Assembly (NCBI GenBank): GCA_013400975.1
Contig: WBMZ01014087.1
Coordinates: forward strand, 216,500 to 280,499
Direction: 5' to 3'
From: Atrichornis clamosus
Taxonomy: Eukaryota; Chordata; Aves; Passeriformes; Menuridae
DNA length: 64,000 bases
Shown piece after piece: positions 12,406 to 22,937 of the stretch; within the stretch, counting starts at the first letter, position 1, and each line of letters opens with the position of its first letter. Position numbers and translations under genes: made by a program. Under the pieces are notes generated by a model, which worked only from the letters and a program-made list of their open reading frames with translations, was not told the origin of the DNA and ran no database searches.

Positions 12406-14587
12406 TTTTGCAGTATTCAAAGACAAAGTTTAAGTGTCATCTTCCTCAGTCTTACAGACACAAATTTCATGATTTGGACTTACAGCTCAGAGGAATAAGA
12501 TTTCCTTGTATTTGGTCTAAGTAACCTTTCAGAAATTGCAATGGAATACTATGCCTCATACAGTCTTAAAAATATTGAAGTATAATCACCTTCATATATT
12601 TCCATGCGTATCTCCTATATGGCAAGACTTTGCATACTGCAGGTGTACACATTAGTCTTGTTTAAGCCTAGTTCAAATTCAGTGAAAATGATTTAGGAAT
12701 GTTACCTGTTTCACTTAATTCAATATACCAAATGACAAGAAAAAAAAGGACAGTATTCTTAAAAGGTAATTACAGAGGATAGAAGTTTTAAGCAACATGA
12801 TGGTCACTGCAGTCCATGATTTGGTCCTTTAATGAGCCACCTACATCTTTCCACTTGAGTAGGTGTGGTTCATATGCATTACTTTTTGTTGAGACTATAC
12901 TACAAGAAGGCACAAATTGTTATTTTTCTAGAAGCAAGCCCAAGTTTTCTGATTTATAGGCCTGCAGGCATCTGTCACTTTTGGGAGTCCCATAAAGAAT
13001 TCAAAACAACATCACCTCAGGGCTGTTTCATATTGAGTAATTTACCTGAATTGGATCTACTTGGCTGTTCTTCCTGGCACCAACCCCACTTTTCCTCTTT
13101 GCATTCAAGTTGTGTAATACTTGAAGCAGCAGCTAAACACCTGTGTGCTTCCATGTTAAATATAAAACAGATGAGAAATCCTGTAAAGCAGTTAGCCTTA
13201 CAAAACCAGTAAATAGATTAATACTACTGAAAATTAGATTACCATGTAGAATTAGTGCAAGAAGACAAACTATTTTTGCCATACATAAGATGGCTGGGAG
13301 AATCTTAAATTTGTAAGAGATTCTTCAGTTCAATGAAGGCACTAAAAATACTGATATTTTTGTGTATGTTATGTTCAATAAATTTGCAAAAGGACTTCTC
13401 TAATTTCTACCAAGCTAAAGATCTTTCAAGTGTAGTATGTTCCTTTCCCAGCCTTGCAGCACAGGAGAAACTGAAAACCAAAGAAAGAGATTCAGAATCA
13501 TAATATTATCCAAGGTAGCCTAAACTGACATCACAGCCAAGTGCTAAGCATTCCTTAGAGCTACAATTCAGCCCTGTGAAATAAACCGGGCTGAAAATAT
13601 TGATGTCTTTTTTGATTGTCTTGAATTAAAAGCCTCTGAAAGTCAAAATGTATAGTTGCCTAAAAAATTTAAGTAATAATCTAATATTGTTATTAAGGAT
13701 TTTTTTCTGTTTTAAGCTTTCCTTTTAAATATAATTACTCCCCATTAATGGTTTAGTTTGACTTTGCTTATCCCTACGTATTCCCAAATGAGAGTTTCTC
13801 ATTTGTTGCCTCTGAACGGGTGCCATAGTTCTTAGAGCATCACTGACTTGAGACCTTAATCTTTACATGAAACAAACAATACACTTTATTTCCAAAAGTG
13901 TAGTAACTGCTAAATTGATAAAATAGAATATACGGTGCCAAAAACATTCTAGAGTAATATGAGTCCTAGTTCATATTCATGGTATCAAAATGAAATACCC
14001 ATGTGATGACCCAATGGAACATAATAAATTGTAATAATAAAGATGAATAACTGCATTCTTTAGAGGTCATGCTTTTTCAGAATAAGCTAAATACATGTTA
14101 GTGCTACATAGAATTCTAAAACAGTTTTCTCTTTGGAAGGAATGTAGCAATGCTTTGAAAACATTCTCAAATACAAAATGCATCTGAGAAATGGTGTTCA
14201 ACTACTAGTCAATGAATATGCTAAGATCAATGCTATCTGTGAATCACTTATAATACTTGTGTCTGAGTCCACATATTGTATAATTCTTGAGCAAATACAA
14301 ACAAATACCCTCTAAAGGACTGAGAATTGAAAATAACTCTCATGCTTACATTTGCAGTTTGACATTTTAACTGCCTTAATTATTTTGAGAATCTTTGTTT
14401 CCTGTTTGACATCTTTGATTCCTGTCCCAGAACCTAATTCAGATGTCCAGTACCCCAGCTATGTCTGTATTGTTAAAGTTATGTTAGTCTAAAGACACAT
14501 GTTACATCTCCCTGATCTTGAGATTTAAGCAGATACTAGAAAATTGATAACAAGTATGTGTTTACATGAAATTTTCGATTAGGGTCA
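12406..14587. other. Non-coding AT-rich DNA, nothing recognised
   Basis: No gene or confident repeat. The 115-codon plus-strand frame at 12865-13212 has no recognisable domain and lacks conserved-looking features, so it is treated as chance. Confidence 0.65.
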
Positions 14588-15083
14588 ACACAAGAATGAC
14601 TGGGACCTGTTGGAATGAGTCCAGAGTAGGACCACTAAGCTGATCCTAGGGTTGGAGCACCTCTCCTATAAAGACAGGCTGAAAGAGTTGGGGTTGTTCA
14701 GCTTGGAAAAGAGAAGCCTTCAGAGTGACTTTGTAGCATCCTTTCTGTACCTGAAAGAGGCCTACAAGAAACCTGGAGAGAGAATTTTTCACAAGGGCGT
14801 GTCGTGATAGAACAGAGGGGAATGACTTCAAGATGCAGGAGGGTAGGTTGAGATTAGATATTATGAATGTATTTTTTACTGTAAGGGTGGTGATGCACTG
14901 GAACAGGCTGCCTGGAGAGGTTGTGGACTCCTCATCCCAGAAGCATTCAAGACCAAGCTGGATGGGGCTCTGAGTAACTTGGTCTAGTGGAAGGCTCCCT
15001 GCCCATGGCACAGGATTTGGAATTAGATGAATTTTAAGGTCTCTTCCAACCCAGACCATTCTATGACTTTTTGATTCTATGAT
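14588..15083 (+). mobile_element. CR1 LINE, 5'-truncated 3' end, plus strand
   Basis: Starting near 'cacaagaatgac', the sequence follows the C-terminal end of CR1 ORF2 and the short 3' UTR in sense. Landmarks are 'ggttggagcacctctcctat', 'ggttgttcagcttgg', 'cactggaacaggctgcctgg' and 'ggtctcttccaacccagacc', ending with TTCTATGA-type octamers at about 15056-15083. The reading frame is broken by several indels. CR1 copies insert by target-primed reverse transcription and are usually 5'-truncated, as here. The minus-strand open frame of 137 codons over this block is antisense noise. Confidence 0.95.
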
Positions 15084-15815
15084 ATCTAATTAAAGTTCAC
15101 ATTTAGCCTATTAGAAGACAGAAAAATATTAAAGGCCTCTTCAGATTTTTGTATAATAATTAAAAGATTTAAAAAAGAAACTTAAAATTTACAGCATGCT
15201 GAGGAGTGCTGGAGGTGGGGAGGGGGCATATTCCTGGAACATTATTGAAATACCTTGTCTCATTTCCAATTATGTGTTAATATATATCACCTGAAACAAC
15301 TTGGTTTCATTGCTTCCATCAGTTTGAATTTATAATACAGGAAGACTGACATTCAAATAGAATACATGATATCTTAATACCAGCTAATTATGGTTTAAAC
15401 AGATTTAAATGTATTCAGCTCTTTTTTGATCACACAGTGCTTTATTATTTAATGTGAATATTGTCATTCTTCTATAGAAACCATTTTACTCCAGTGAAAC
15501 CATTTCACCATTACATCATTTTTAACTGCTTTATCTTAATGTAGAAATCAGTCTGCATCCTACTCACTTGAGAATTATTACCAGAATCTACTTCACAAAA
15601 ATAGGCACTCTCCTAATGAATTGTTGTGCTGTAAACAGGCGCAGAAATCTCCCAATTTGCCTTTGTTAAACATATTTCCAACTTTCTCTGAATCTTTTTC
15701 TCACTAGGTCATTCCTTTTTGCTAATGGACCTCACATAATTGTCAGTGATGGTCCTATGCTTAAACAGCAGATATTTGTCATAATTCTCTGTTTTATCCT
15801 GAAGAAAGCCCTCCG
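15084..15815. other. Spacer between two CR1 copies, nothing recognised
   Basis: AT-rich spacer of about 730 bp separating two CR1 insertions in opposite orientation. It shows a short G-rich patch near 15213-15228 and no gene. Confidence 0.65.
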
Positions 15816-16417
15816 TCATAGAATCATAAAATGATTTGGGTTGAAAGGGACTTTAAAGATTTTCTAGTTCCAACGCCCCTGCCATAGGCAGGGACTACTT
15901 CCACTAGACCAGGTTGTTCAAAGCTCCATCTAACCTGGCCTTGAACACTTCCACAGGTGGGTCATCCACAGCTTCTCTGGGTAACCTGTTTCAGTGCTTC
16001 ACCACACTCACAGTGAAGAATTTCTTCCCAATAACAAATCTAAATCTGCTGTCTTTCGGTTTGAAGTCATTCCCATTTGTCCTATCACTATGTGCCCTCA
16101 TCAAAAGTTTCTCTCTGGCTTTCTTGTAGTCTCCCTTCAGTTACTGGAAGGTGCTATAAAGTTTCTCTGGAACCTTGTCTTCTGCAGACTGAAAAACTCC
16201 AACTCTCTCAGCCTGTCTTCAAGGAAAGGTGCTCCAGGCATCTGACTATCTTTGTCACCCTCCTCTGGACTCAGTTCATCAGGTCCATGTCCTTCCTAAG
16301 TTGGTGGCCCCAGAGCTGGTTGCAGCACTCCAGGTGGGGTCTCACTGGGACAGAGTAGAGGGGCAAAATCCTCTCCCTCAACCTGTTGGCCACGCTGCTT
16401 TTGATGCCACCGAGGAT

Positions 16418-16723
16418 TCAGCTGGCTCTCTGGGCTGCAAGTGCACATTGCTGGGTCATGCTAAGCTTCTCATCCATGAACATCCCCAAGTCCATTTGCT
16501 CAGGGCTGCTCTCCATCCACTTTCTGCCCAGCCTGTGTTTGTGCTTGGGATTGCCCTGACCCAGATCCAGGACATTACGCTTGGCCTTGTTGAATGTTAG
16601 GAGGTTTTCACCTATCAGACCTATCAAGGTCCCTCTGGGTGCCATCCCTTCCTTCCACCATGTTGACAGCCCCACACAGCTTGGTGTCATCAGGAAACCT
16701 ACTGAGAGTGCACTCAGTCCCAC
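16418..16723 (-). pseudogene. CR1 ORF2 C-terminal remnant
   Basis: The minus-strand reading over this interval includes LLTFNKAKRNVLDLGQGNP followed by a stretch with DLGMFMDEKLSMTQQCALAA. This corresponds to the conserved CR1 segment after the reverse-transcriptase palm, the 'FN.xK..VL.LG..NP' and 'DLGV.VD.KL.MSQQCALAAKKAN' blocks. It is an inactive piece of a LINE polyprotein that once combined endonuclease and reverse transcriptase. The apparent Met start is fortuitous; the true frame would be continuous with upstream ORF2. Confidence 0.85.
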
Positions 16724-16809
16724 TCTCTGTCACTGTCAAAGATGTCAAACAGTGCCAATCCCAATGCCAGTGCCTGAGGAGTGCCACTCATCATTGATGT
16801 CTACTTGAA

Positions 16810-17090
16810 TATCAAGTCATTGACTCAAAATCTTTGAGGGTGACCATCCAGTCAATTCCTTATCTACTTTGTGTGTTTCATGTGTCAAATCCACGTCTCT
16901 TCAGTTTAGAGACAAGGATGTCAGGGAGGACAGCATCAAATGCTGTACAGGAGACCAGATAGCTGAGGTCAGTTTCTCTTTCCTCATCCACCACTGCTCT
17001 AACCCCATCACAGAAGGCCACCAGGTTTGTCAGGTATGATTTTTCCTTGGTGAAGCTGCGCTATCGCCAGTCACTTCCTTATTTTCCATG
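16810..17090 (-). pseudogene. CR1 ORF2 reverse-transcriptase core remnant
   Basis: Conceptual minus-strand reading, with frame changes, gives SYLTNLVAFCDGV and later AFDAVLPDILVSKLKRRGFD. These match the CR1 reverse-transcriptase finger/palm region around the first catalytic aspartate motif ('LDLxKAFDTV.HDILVSKLE'). The catalytic-motif side is degraded: the residues before AFD no longer read D-L-x-K. In-frame stops confirm it is dead. Confidence 0.8.
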
Positions 17091-17097
17091 TGCTCTC

Positions 17098-17148
17098 CAT
17101 TTTCTGCTGTAATATGTACAAAGATGTAGCAAATCTTCCAAAATGCCC
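17098..17148 (+). repeat. Copy 1 of a dispersed duplicated segment
   Basis: Shares 'cattttctgctgtaatatg' exactly with 18452-18470, then continues with an interrupted match ending in 'caaaatgccc'. The copies differ by a few substitutions and small indels. It lies at the 5' truncation edge of a CR1 copy. Its family is unknown. Confidence 0.75.
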
Positions 17149-18451
17149 ATTACCTAACTCTCTATCTGAAACCTTTTTTTGAATTGGGGTCACAGCAGAA
17201 CTCTGTGGAACTTGTCAATATAGTAGATCAGCAGATGTTATTGCAAGACATTGCAAATTGAGAGTTCTGTCATTGCAAAGCCATTTCCTTTGGTATTTTT
17301 CAATTAATAGTGAGTGAACTAATTAAGTTTTTGGACATCCTATGCCTGCTACAAATCTACTCTGATTTAGTACCACTGACATGAAAGCTAATTTTCAACT
17401 TCATATCAGAGAGGAAGAGTTATGTTTGCAACATATTTAATGGGGAAACGGTGGCAGTACACTTTATCAGAGCAGTATTAGAGATATTTTTTTCCCTTTG
17501 GGTCTGACAGAATGTTGGTCTTAATCATGGTCTTATCAAAGTGAATAAGGAAGGATTTTTCATATATTTCTACAAAATTACATTTGGGCTCTTTTTCTGT
17601 CTTTTGTGTACTACTGTATGTAGGAGAGATTTCATCCAAGTTATATTGACAGTGAGAAGTTTTTAGCCATCTTGATGGGTGGAAAATGTGATGTTTGCAA
17701 TCAATACAATCTATGACATCACATTTTTTCACCATTTTAGAATATTTTTTAATAAAAATGAATGTGATTTAAGGAAATTTATTTTAACTCTCTGGGGAGA
17801 GGGATTAGAATTTCTTTGCCAGTCTTTGATATGACATGCTAAACATTTTAGCTTTTTTTCTTTCTTCTGTGTTGGTTATGTAATTGTATAATGAAAAACA
17901 ATCACATACAAATTGTTATATTTTTCATGCTCTTCCAGTAAGAAAATAGCCATCATTTCAATCGAATACTAGGTATTCTCGTGTGTATTATGAATATTTT
18001 CTTAATTTACTTAGCTAAAATCCATTACTATATGCTTTTTAACTCAAGCCTATAGTTTGGTGAACTAATTGAATCACTCTTCTTGCATGGCTTCCCCATC
18101 CCATCAGAACATCATGGCTATAGATCGGTGGGTGTCTGTTGCCTCTCTTGCTTTATCAAGACAACTGTGTGACCAATGCTCAGCCTGGAAGGTCAACAGA
18201 GAAATTTCAGCATAATAAGGTAGAGGAAAATGGCAAAATAGTACAGTATTTACTAAAAAACAGTACCATAGTTGGAGTAAATTTGGATAGCCATTCACGG
18301 AAGTGAGGAGCAGAATGATATGTGACATAAGAAAAGCTGTATTTGTAGTTGATAAAGCTTACTCACAAAAGTACATGCCAGTATATTAGCAGAACTGTGG
18401 ACAAAACTGCAGAAAGGGGTTTGAAATTTAAAATACGTCTTACCCAGCCTT

Positions 18452-18506
18452 CATTTTCTGCTGTAATATGCACAAAGCAAGCAGTGATCAATCTTGCAAA
18501 ATGCCC
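18452..18506 (+). repeat. Copy 2 of a dispersed duplicated segment
   Basis: Direct-orientation match to 17098-17148, about 1.35 kb away. Flanks beyond the shared 50-55 bp do not align by eye. Both copies could be fragments of an unrecognised old repeat or the product of a short local duplication. Confidence 0.75.
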
Positions 18507-21500
18507 TCTAACTAAGGGACCAACAATATATTAATAGTTCAGAAGGAGCTGTATGAAACCCACACTGTCTATGGGGTGAAGAATTACAATTCTGTCAGAA
18601 CAATGTTCAGAGCTTCTTGGGAAAAGAAGTCCTGCCTAACTGCTGCATGCCATGACTACAGCTTCTATTTCTTCTGCTGGTACTCCTCACTAGAATAGAC
18701 TTCCCTAAATCTATCGAGGTTCTGCTGGAACGTCATTGGATTGCAGTAATTTCAATACCTGGCTACTCCCCTTTAGCTTGCACTCCCTGTTTGCTACTGG
18801 GTTACTCTTCTATTCTACTGTTCTCAGTTTTAAAGATCAATTTCTGTCAAATACACTTTAATCTATAGAATAGTTTAAGAATGCTTCTATACTTTTTATT
18901 TCAAAGCTTTTTTCCTTAAGCTTCCTGGAATCTATAAATATTTTGTTACTATGACTCATCTCTGAATATGTGCTACATTTCGAGTCACTCCACGTCTTCT
19001 GTTTATATTCAATGCCGTGTACTGATGTTGTATTCAATATAACTAAAAATATTTGTATTCCTAATAAATATCAGGTTTATGAATTTATGCCGTGGAATGG
19101 AGAAGTGACAATTTGGAGTTTTTCTCTGAATGGCCAAGGTGCTGTTTGGGAGTTTTAATAAGAGGGAATAAGTGGTCTTAAGGAAATGGTCAATGACTGA
19201 TGAAAAAGGAAAACAAGCAAGCAAACAGACAAACAAATACCAACAACAAAAAAAAGAACTACCTGAATGTATAGGATTTTTCCTTTACTTCCAAAGTCCC
19301 CATTTCTCTGAAAAAAATACAGTCTGTGCCAAAAGTCAACCACAATAACTCTTGATGTGTTGTAATATTAAATCTGAAAATTTTTGTAGCATTGCCACTA
19401 CTCCAATGATGTACTATATTTTCTTTGAAGGTCTAGCTTTTGGCCTCCTCTAAGTACATGTAAGTATTAGCTTTTGTTGAAGAAAAGTACAATTTAAAAA
19501 ATCTTTTTGTTAGCAGACAGAGGCATGACCCAAAGCCTTTGATGTGATGACAACCTTGTGTTCCAAAGTTTCTCTAATAGAGAAAGTTTCTATTAAAAGT
19601 ACAAATGGTCAGACAGAAAATCTTTATGAGTGTACATTAAGTAAATTTGTATTAATGGATTTTTAAAAGAGTGTGGATCAAATCTCCATCCAGAGGTGAA
19701 ATATGGTGTCAGATAGTGAAAAGCAATAAGCAGAATTAATGCTTATTTGATTTGTAAGAATATTTCTGACAGCAATCCAAAACTAGCTATTAAAACAACC
19801 CTGGTTTTGTGGTACTCTGGCACTGAATGTAAACCTCATGTACTTTCCAGGGGATAGTCACAGGGTTAGTATGGAGCAAGGATAATTAACTCAGTTTGTC
19901 GGATGCACTTTCATTAGTCAGACAGAAGATGAATGGAACAGAACAGTGGAGTCTGAAGAGCGTTACATTTATTCAGGGAACAAATACATCCAAGTAATGA
20001 GTGCACTACATAGAGAGATTATTCTGAAACCTACTTTAGTCCACCTCTGTTCATCTGTAGAGACTTATTTAATTAGCTGTGGATTTAGCTGCCTTTTGAT
20101 GTGTTTATTGACAGTCTGTGTACCCTCTCCTTCTTTCAAGATGAATAGGTTATTGCCTCTCATGTAACAATCAGCCTTTTGTGAATCCTAAGAAAAATCT
20201 GAAGGATCATCCTATAGCATGAATAAATAACAAAAGCTATAAGTATGTTGTGTATTAAGACCCAGTTCTGAGTACAAAGCTGTAAACTAATTTGGCAGTT
20301 CCTTAATGACTTCCTTTCGGGTTTGTTATGCTTTTGTATGTGCAACCTAAGGGTTTTTTCCCTAGAGTAATCCATAAAGACATCATATGTTCTAACAGAA
20401 TCCTCCTTTTACTACTTATTGATAATTGCTGTAAGACACACATCTTTAGATTTGGCCAATCACTCTGCCTGCATTCCTTCTCCTGGATAATACACCACTG
20501 TCATTTTACTGATCCAAAGTTTCTTACCACTTCCTAATAAAGCAATTGGCCATACTAAAAGCAGAATCTTTTAGTCTGTCAGAAAGTACCAGTAAACATG
20601 GAAAAATAATACCCATTTAGTCACTGAAGAATAAAGGTCAGGGTAGACATGAGCAAAGGGCAGGGGGCAGAGATCCTGTATGCCAGTATGCACACCAAGT
20701 TCATCTTCATCTTCTGCTTTGCAGTTCACACATGGAAGACAAAGCATATATGACAAGGTCCTGTTACACATCATCATTTTGAGAAATGACAGATGCATGA
20801 AACTTGTCACATTCTGTTATAGAGCAAGTTATAATTATTTTACTGATAAGTTTCTTAAATTATTTTACCATGTGATCTAGTTATAAGTGTCTTGGTTAAC
20901 ACTGTAATTTTTGAAAATAACACTAAACCTCAGAAGGAGTTTAAAGTTAGGCGTGGTAATAATCGCCTTCTGAGGCGACAGAGAGGTGTCTTTGTAAGAT
21001 CTGGTACCCATAATTTAGAATTTAGGTGTTGCATTAAAAATATTCATACTCACATAAAAATTTCCATCAGGGAAACCTAGACCATTTCCGCATAATACAC
21101 TGGTCTTTGGAAAGAACTGAGAATTTTATCAATATGACTAGCTTGACATTGGATCAAATACAGGCACACAAAAATGGTAAACTACATTCCATGGATCATT
21201 TTGCCATATGAGAGGGTTTGGTACCTTTCAGTTAAGAATCTTTGAGAGAAGCTTTACAATATGGGCTTTTATTACCAGGTGATATTAGATCTAGAGGTAG
21301 AATCACATTCTGTGATCTGCTCCTCTGCACTGAAATTACCTTCTGGCTAGTGTGAAACCCAAGAGCATCAGAATTTGAAGGAAACTTCACTGTAATACAT
21401 TTAGATAACAGTATATTCCTCAGTAGCTGTAGGCATTTTATAGTGAATTGTAGACACAACAGAGGCAGTAGCTGTTTAAAGAAAAAAAATCCCCCAAATT

Positions 21501-22212
21501 TTTTTACTAACAGAATGTCTTTCTTCTGTTGAAGTTGGTAATGTATTTGAAGTTTGTGTCCATATGTAAAATCATTTTATTTGCTTGTATATCTGTTTGC
21601 ATATGTGTATAATTCAGTGCAGCAGAATCTAATATCTATATATCAGTTATATATCTATATATCAGGCAGAATGACGGAAAAAAAACCAACACCAAAACCA
21701 AGATTGTACTTATAAAAATCTTATTAAAAAAATTTTTTTCCTTGTCTGCATGTTTAACCTGATTGTTCTTTTCATAAGATCTTTCCGAGGTATAAAATTC
21801 TTATTTTCTTATAGCTTTGTGGAAGATGTAAATACTTAACAAGGTCATTCAGGTCTTGGGGAGTAAGACATGCTCTAATGGACCAGAGTGAACTGTGCAT
21901 GTGTAACAGATGCATCCTTTCTTTGTGGAATCTTTTTACCTTAGTTATGCCTTGTTTCTGGGATTTGTATTTTCTGATATTTTTTCTGTATTTTACTTTT
22001 AGGATGGGGTCAAAAGGAAGAAAGAAATACAATTTGGGGAGGCATTTAAATGCTGTGGTGAAAACTGGGAAAAAGGAAATGCTATTGTTCATGGGAGTTT
22101 TTTAGCTTGCATTTATTTTATTGTTCTAAAACAGTGAAGGAAAGGAAGTAAAATTTTCCTGAAAAACCATGTCAGAAAATGCCAAAACTCACATCTCTTT
22201 CATGAAGTTGTA

Positions 22213-22416
22213 TGTTGATTTTGGCTGGGATAGAGTTCATTTTCTCCAGAATGGCTAGTATGGGGCTAGGTTTTGGATTTGTGCTGAGAACAGTGCTGAT
22301 AATGCAGGGATGTTTTAGATACTGCTGAACATTTCTTGCACAACATCAAGTTCCTTTTTTCCTTATACTACCGCAATGGTGAGGAGGCTGGGGGTGCATG
22401 GGAAATTGGGAGGAAG
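22213..22416 (+). mobile_element. ERVL-type LTR, 5' (U3) fragment
   Basis: Starts TGTTGATTTTGGCTGGGATA and continues with the U3 landmarks of the avian ERVL LTR: 'gagttcattttctcc', 'ggttttggatttgtgctga', 'cagggatgttttag' and 'gaggaggctgggggtgca'. The element breaks off around 22416, before its TATA box, and sequence switches directly to a CR1 copy. The missing promoter-proximal, R and U5 parts are not found after the CR1. The 5' boundary with TG is sharp. It is a truncated LTR without coding capacity. Confidence 0.88.
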
Positions 22417-22417
22417 C

Positions 22418-22937
22418 ATCTAGAGTACTGTATGTAGTTCTGGGCCCCAACATTTCAGATGGATATGAAGGATTTTAACTGTTTCTGGAGGCGGGCAACA
22501 AAGCTGGTGAAAGGGCTGGAAGGAATGTCCTGTGAGGAGCAGTGGAGGACTTTGGGCTTGTCTAGTTTGGAGAAAAGGAGGTTGAGGGGTGACCTTATTG
22601 CTCTCTACATCTTACTGAGGAGGGGATGTGGAGATGGAGATGCTGATCCCTTCTGCCTCATATCCGGTGACAGGATGTGTGGGAATGGTTCAAAGATTCA
22701 CCAGGCAAGGCTTTGAGTGGAGCTTAGGACCTTTTTACTGAGAGGCCAAGCACTGGAGAGGTGATCAATGCCCCAGGCCTGTCACTGTTGAAGAGGCAAT
22801 ATTCTTGGACAAGAATTTGTAAGAATTCTTAAATTCTTGGACAATATTCTTAATAACATGTTTTAGCTTTTGGTTAGCCCTGAAATGATCTATTCCATTC
22901 CATTCCACTCAATTCCATTCCATTTTATTCTCTTCTA
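22418..22937 (+). mobile_element. CR1 LINE 3' end with TTCCA/TTCTA tail, plus strand
   Basis: Begins in 'gagtactgtatgtagttctgggcccc', a sense segment of CR1 ORF2, and runs through the ORF2 terminus to 'ttagccctgaaatgatc'. It ends in a microsatellite-like tail of TTCCA pentamers at about 22893-22935, derived from the CR1 3' repeat unit. It has internal deletions and a small internal duplication near 22797-22851. This subfamily, with a pentamer-like tail, differs from the octamer-ending copies at 15.8 and 31.5 kb. Confidence 0.93.
22459..22716 (+). pseudogene. CR1 ORF2 C-terminal remnant, still open for 85 codons
   Basis: The plus-strand reading contains RRATKLVKGLEGMSCEEQW followed by a block including [19 protein letters not shown]. 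These are the hallmark C-terminal residues of CR1 ORF2 downstream of the reverse transcriptase. The frame then stops at a deletion near 22716. The initial Met lies within the fragment and is not a natural start. Recognition rests on knowledge of the CR1 family. No function is expected. Confidence 0.88.

Larger units (their letters stand above)
15816..17096 (-). mobile_element. CR1 LINE, about 1.3 kb, minus strand
   Basis: Read on the plus strand it opens with 'tcatagaatcataaaatga', the reverse complement of the CR1 3' octamers. It then runs back through the 3' UTR, the ORF2 C-terminus and part of the reverse-transcriptase core. It stops near 17096 without the ORF2 N-terminus, ORF1 or 5' UTR, so it is 5'-truncated. 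Divergence is moderate, with frameshifts and stops throughout. The 5' truncation point abuts a 51-bp segment (17098-17148) that has a second copy at 18452-18506. This is the longest CR1 copy in the window. Confidence 0.95.
17097..22212. other. Non-coding AT-rich DNA with one local sequence duplication
   Basis: About 5 kb without a gene or assigned transposon. The only internal structure found is the pair 17098-17148 and 18452-18506 described as a separate repeat, and a short tandem of the word ATATCTATATATCAG around 21633-21664. Open frames are at most 106 codons and match no family I know. Confidence 0.65.

Noticed and set aside
13567..13595. Hairpin TTCAGCCC/GGGCTGAA with 13-nt loop
   Set aside because: An 8-bp stem is at chance level for the window and not a convincing small RNA precursor.
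14646..15059. 137-codon minus-strand open frame
   Set aside because: Antisense of a plus-strand CR1 copy.
16229..16600. 123-codon plus-strand frame
   Set aside because: Antisense of the CR1 ORF2 C-terminal region.
20928..20978. Inverted repeats CCTCAGAAGG/CCTTCTGAGG and TCGCCT/AGGCGA
   Set aside because: Short arms; a few such pairs are expected by chance in this length.
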